This document shows, one piece after another, positions 61,415-64,000 of a stretch of DNA of 64,000 nucleotides. Origin of the DNA: Psychromonas algicola (GTDB taxonomy: Bacteria; Pseudomonadota; Gammaproteobacteria; Enterobacterales; Psychromonadaceae); assembly GCF_004378355.1 (NCBI RefSeq), contig NZ_SNUB01000015.1:1-64000 (forward strand), written 5' to 3'. The notes beneath the pieces were generated by a model that did not search any database, was not told the origin of the DNA, and worked only from the letters and a program-made list of their open reading frames with translations. The translations under genes and the position numbers were made by a program. Numbering within the stretch: the first letter of the stretch is position 1; every line of letters starts with the position of its first letter.

Positions 61415-61677
61415 TTGCTTACCAAAGGAAGCTTAAAAGCCACGCCCCAACATAGCGATAATAAAAACATAAACAATGCTCAATACAGGAACGAAGAATA
61501 TTGCTTACCAAAAGTGGCTTAAAAGCCACGTCCCAACATAACGATAATAAAAATATAAACAATGCTCAATACAGGAACGAAGAATATTGCTTACCAAAGT
61601 GGCTTAAAAGCCACGCCCTAAAATAATGACAATAACCACAATAAAAACATAAACAATGCTCAATACAGGAACGATAA
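61415..61677. repeat. Three-copy 86-bp tandem repeat
   Basis: Units start at 61415, 61501 and 61587, each with TTGCTTACCAAA at the front and AACAATGCTCAATACAGGAA near the end. Units 2 and 3 contain the hairpin GTGGCTTAAAAGCCAC; unit 1 has GAAGCTTAAAAGCCAC. The first two are nearly identical; the third carries a small insertion of CAATAACCA. Confidence 0.92.
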
Positions 61678-61975
61678 CACCCACCGTTGAGCTTTCCCAA
61701 ATCATTAATTGCTTTTAGCAAACCCAAACAGGACGTTTGGGTTAGGCTCGTTCTGGCCATGGATGGCCAGCAAGAGCCGGTGCGTTATAAAAGCAATGTA
61801 TTATTTGGATAAGAAAGCGATTCGGTGGCCAGTTTCTTTGTATCCTTTCTTTTCTGGTAAAAGAAAGGGTATCGCCGACAGGGCGAAACCACAGCAATGA
61901 ATATTCAAAATGATCCGTCGAGCGTAGACGAGCAAAAAGCCAAGCCTAAAACAAGGTAGGATGAATCCTACATCC
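61677..61975 (-). repeat. Dispersed repeat element, reverse copy 1
   Basis: The element has GTTGAGCTTTCCCAAA, CAGGACGTTTG, GGTGCGTTA, GCGATTCGG, CGCCGACAGGGCGAAACCAC and CGTAGACGAGC, and ends in the hairpin GTAGGATGAATCCTAC (61956-61971). It is a direct repeat of 62072-62400 and the inverse of 55977-56310. Confidence 0.88.
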
Positions 61976-62071
61976 CTAAAATAAAAAATAGCCGATAGCC
62001 AGTCATTGAATCTAAAAAATTTCAATTAGTTATTGAGTAAATCGATGCCCAATGCGGCTACAACTTCGCCT

Positions 62072-62400
62072 CCGTTGAGCTTTCCCAAACGATGGATAAC
62101 TTTCAGCAACAGCAAACAGGACGTTTGCTGTAAGTTCATCCGGCACAGGGAAGTGCCGTATGAACTGGTGCGTTAAGAAAGTTCTACATTGGTTGGATCA
62201 GAAAGTGATTCGGAGTCAGTTTCTTTGCCAACTTTCTTTTCTGATAAAAGAAAGTTTGGTCGCCGACAGGGCGAAACCACTGTAACGAATATTCAAAATG
62301 ATCCGACGAGCGCAGACGAGTCTAAAGCCAGTCCTAAAACTAAGTCTAATATCAAACAAGGTAGGATGAATCCTACATCCCAAAGTAAGATGAACCCAGC
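62072..62400 (-). repeat. Dispersed repeat element, reverse copy 2
   Basis: It has the same block order as the copy at 61677: GTTGAGCTTTCCCAAA, CAGGACGTTTG, GGTGCGTTA, GTGATTCGG, CGCCGACAGGGCGAAACCAC, GCGCAGACGAG and the hairpin GTAGGATGAATCCTAC (62361-62376). A further stem GTCGCTTTTAAGCGAC lies just outside at about 62446-62461. Confidence 0.88.
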
Positions 62401-62698
62401 GGACAAAAAAACTGAAAATAACATTGCTTTTGACTTTGGGACGTCGCTTTTAAGCGACCTAATATTGCGAAAACCAGAACAAGATAAATCCGTGCCCCAA
62501 AAGTGACTCTAAACACATACCCAAACTCAATCTCTAAATTATTAAACCATGCCAATTATTCTCCAAAAACTCATATTGATGCTTATATTCTGTTTTTTGT
62601 AGATAAATCGACGCTTATTAACTGTTTGTATTGTTTATTTTTTTTTTTAATCTAGCCTTAATCAAGATAGTCCATTTTAGAGATTAGGCAGGTATAAC

Positions 62699-64000
62699 AT
62701 GAACCAAAAATCAGATATTTTAGAACAGATATTTACCCAGCTAAAAACGCATTTTACGGCACTCGAACAACCTCTATTACAAAGCTTCATTAACGCCATT
62801 TATCGCGACGTGAGTATTGTTGATTTAACAACAATCAGTCCTGCCGATTTATCCGGTTTAACGGTTTCATTATGGCGTGAAGCGCAGGAATGGAATGGGA
62901 AAGTGGCCAAAGTTAAAGTCTTTAATCCTGATGTTGAACAGGATGAATGGAAATCTACGCATACTATTATCAGTGTCTTAAGTCGAAATATTCCTTTTAT
63001 TATTGATACGCTAAAAATTGTATTAAACAAACAAAACATTAATTTACATCGTATTTTATATAGTGAAATTCATAGCGAACGTAGTAAATCAGGACAATTG
63101 AAAGCACTTAAAAAAGATAACGACACTGAGTTATTACTTTATATCGAAATCGATCACACCACTTCTCCTACCGAACGTTTAAAAATTAAAAAGAGCTTAG
63201 ATAAAGCTTTATCTGATGTGTCTTTGGTGGTGGATGATCACGAACAAATGATCGCCAAAGTAAAAGGCGCGATTGCGACGAGTAAAAAAGCAAATAAAAA
63301 TCCAGACCAAGCGCTTGCGGAAGAACAAACCTATTTAAGTTGGATGGTGGATAATCACTTCACTTTTGTCGCTTGTGATGAATTCACTGTGAAAGATAAT
63401 AACATTACAATTGTTGAAAATAGCCAATTAGGTTTGTTAAAACACAGTGATTTTATGCGTCAAAAGAATCAATTTGATTGTGTGCATGAACTTCAAGCAC
63501 CTTCATTATTACATTTTAGTAAAGCGTCGCAACGTGCTGTTGTACACCGAATTGCCTACCCTGATGTAGTTTATGTTAAGCAATTTAATAAACAAGGACA
63601 ACTCACAGGCGGTATTCGTTTTATTGGTCTCTACACTTCATCGGTTTACAGTGGTAGCCCGTTAATGATTCCTGTTGTGCGCCAAAAGATCGCGAATGTT
63701 TTAGCGCAATCTGGGTTAACTTTAGGTGGGCATTATTATAAAGAATTAACACAGATATTATCGACTTATGCGGTAGAAGATTTACTGCTTTGTGATGAGA
63801 AAACGCTGCTTAATAATGTAGTGGAGGTGTTACATGCGCAAGAGCGCAAACACCTTAAACTGTTTTTAAGAACCGATGGTAATAAACGATTTGTTACCGC
63901 TTTATTATATGTTCCGCGTGATGTTTATAATACTGAAGTGCGACTTAAGTTTGTGGAGTTATTGTCACGTACTATGCCGATTGCTGATAGTGATTTTCAG
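62699..64000 (+). CDS. gdhB: NAD-specific glutamate dehydrogenase, large type (partial, N-terminal)
   Basis: The open frame runs off the window after 434 codons. The N-terminal ~430 residues match the 180-kDa bacterial NAD-GDH family (about 1600 residues in full). Marks include STHTIISVLSRNIPFIIDTL and the later EEQTYLSWMVDNHFTFVACDEF and YTSSVYSGSPLMIPVVRQK. The enzyme oxidises glutamate to 2-oxoglutarate and ammonia, mainly for amino-acid catabolism. The N-terminal part seen here is regulatory (ACT-like); the catalytic domain lies beyond the window. It marks the return to core genome after the island. Confidence 0.92.
   Translation, partial: MNQKSDILEQIFTQLKTHFTALEQPLLQSFINAIYRDVSIVDLTTISPADLSGLTVSLWREAQEWNGKVAKVKVFNPDVEQDEWKSTHTIISVLSRNIPFIIDTLKIVLNKQNINLHRILYSEIHSERSKSGQLKALKKDNDTELLLYIEIDHTTSPTERLKIKKSLDKALSDVSLVVDDHEQMIAKVKGAIATSKKANKNPDQALAEEQTYLSWMVDNHFTFVACDEFTVKDNNITIVENSQLGLLKHSDFMRQKNQFDCVHELQAPSLLHFSKASQRAVVHRIAYPDVVYVKQFNKQGQLTGGIRFIGLYTSSVYSGSPLMIPVVRQKIANVLAQSGLTLGGHYYKELTQILSTYAVEDLLLCDEKTLLNNVVEVLHAQERKHLKLFLRTDGNKRFVTALLYVPRDVYNTEVRLKFVELLSRTMPIADSDFQ

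Larger units (their letters stand above)
60990..62698. other. 1.7-kb gene-poor region built of repeats
   Basis: No credible gene is present. From left to right it holds the presumed cassette end (61012-61018), a 14-base inverted repeat (61180-61217), a GAAAGTG/CACTTTC hairpin near 61268-61300, an 86-bp tandem repeat (61415-61677), and two direct copies of the dispersed repeat (61677-61975 and 62072-62400). It ends in the AT-rich leader of the glutamate dehydrogenase gene (62511-62698). Short open frames inside the repeats have no ribosome sites and follow repeat boundaries. Confidence 0.7.

Noticed and set aside
62189-62506. Open frame of 105 codons upstream of the glutamate dehydrogenase gene
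   Set aside because: It overlaps reverse copy 2 of the dispersed repeat and extends into hairpin sequence. It has low-complexity Ser/Lys/Asn composition and no family resemblance.

Overview
The window looks like chromosome from a marine, low-GC gammaproteobacterium of the Psychromonas/Alteromonadales type. This rests on the gene orders lepA-lepB-rnc-era-recO-pdxJ, mazG-pyrG-eno, ftsB-ispD-ispF-truD-surE-yqaA-nlpD-rpoS and fxsA-groES-groEL, and on protein sequences of Vibrio/Shewanella/Psychromonas flavour. The genus is an inference. No tRNA or rRNA gene and no CRISPR array was seen.

Layout. 1-3400: an orphan contact-dependent inhibition module (C-terminal CdiA fragment plus putative immunity gene, minus strand), broken at its 5' side next to an inverted-repeat scar and the decayed start of a REP-associated (Y1) transposase. 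3416-6495: radD helicase, a DUF1499 protein and an HD hydrolase. 6849-14633: a uronate-polysaccharide catabolic cluster (uxaC, cytosolic heparinase II/III-fold lyase, IclR regulator KdgR, KduD/DhuD reductase, YgjV-type membrane protein, DhuI-type RpiB-family isomerase, and a lipoprotein resembling a jelly-roll polysaccharide lyase), with a KdgR-like operator between kdgR and kduD. 14772-22306: oligopeptidase B, three unrecognised genes, an alpha/beta hydrolase-OsmC fusion, a short BLUF photoreceptor and a membrane-anchored RRM protein.

23049-34650 is a conserved housekeeping block: translation, RNA processing, pyridoxal phosphate, sulfur transfer, CTP synthase and enolase. Directly after eno lies a striking 0.9-1.0 kb array in which the last bases of eno and its terminator have been copied repeatedly (nine eno-tail copies including the real one, seven terminator hairpins). 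35797-42304 holds the ispD/ispF/truD/surE/nlpD/rpoS block. 42393-47830 holds a REC-TPR regulator, two minor pilins, an MFS transporter and fxsA. groES-groEL and fxsA both carry sigma32-like promoters.

50190-62500 is accessory. It contains a double-DUF1566 lipoprotein divergent from a membrane-bound AraC regulator, glutathionylspermidine synthetase/amidase, and an island at about 56.4-61.0 kb. The island has a Rad50/RecF-like ATPase paired with a DUF5677-like protein (a candidate two-gene defence system) and a lone integron-type cassette (VOC and DUF1801 genes plus an attC-like site). Copies of one dispersed repeat family flank it in opposite orientations, together with an 86-bp tandem repeat. 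The window ends inside a large NAD-specific glutamate dehydrogenase gene.
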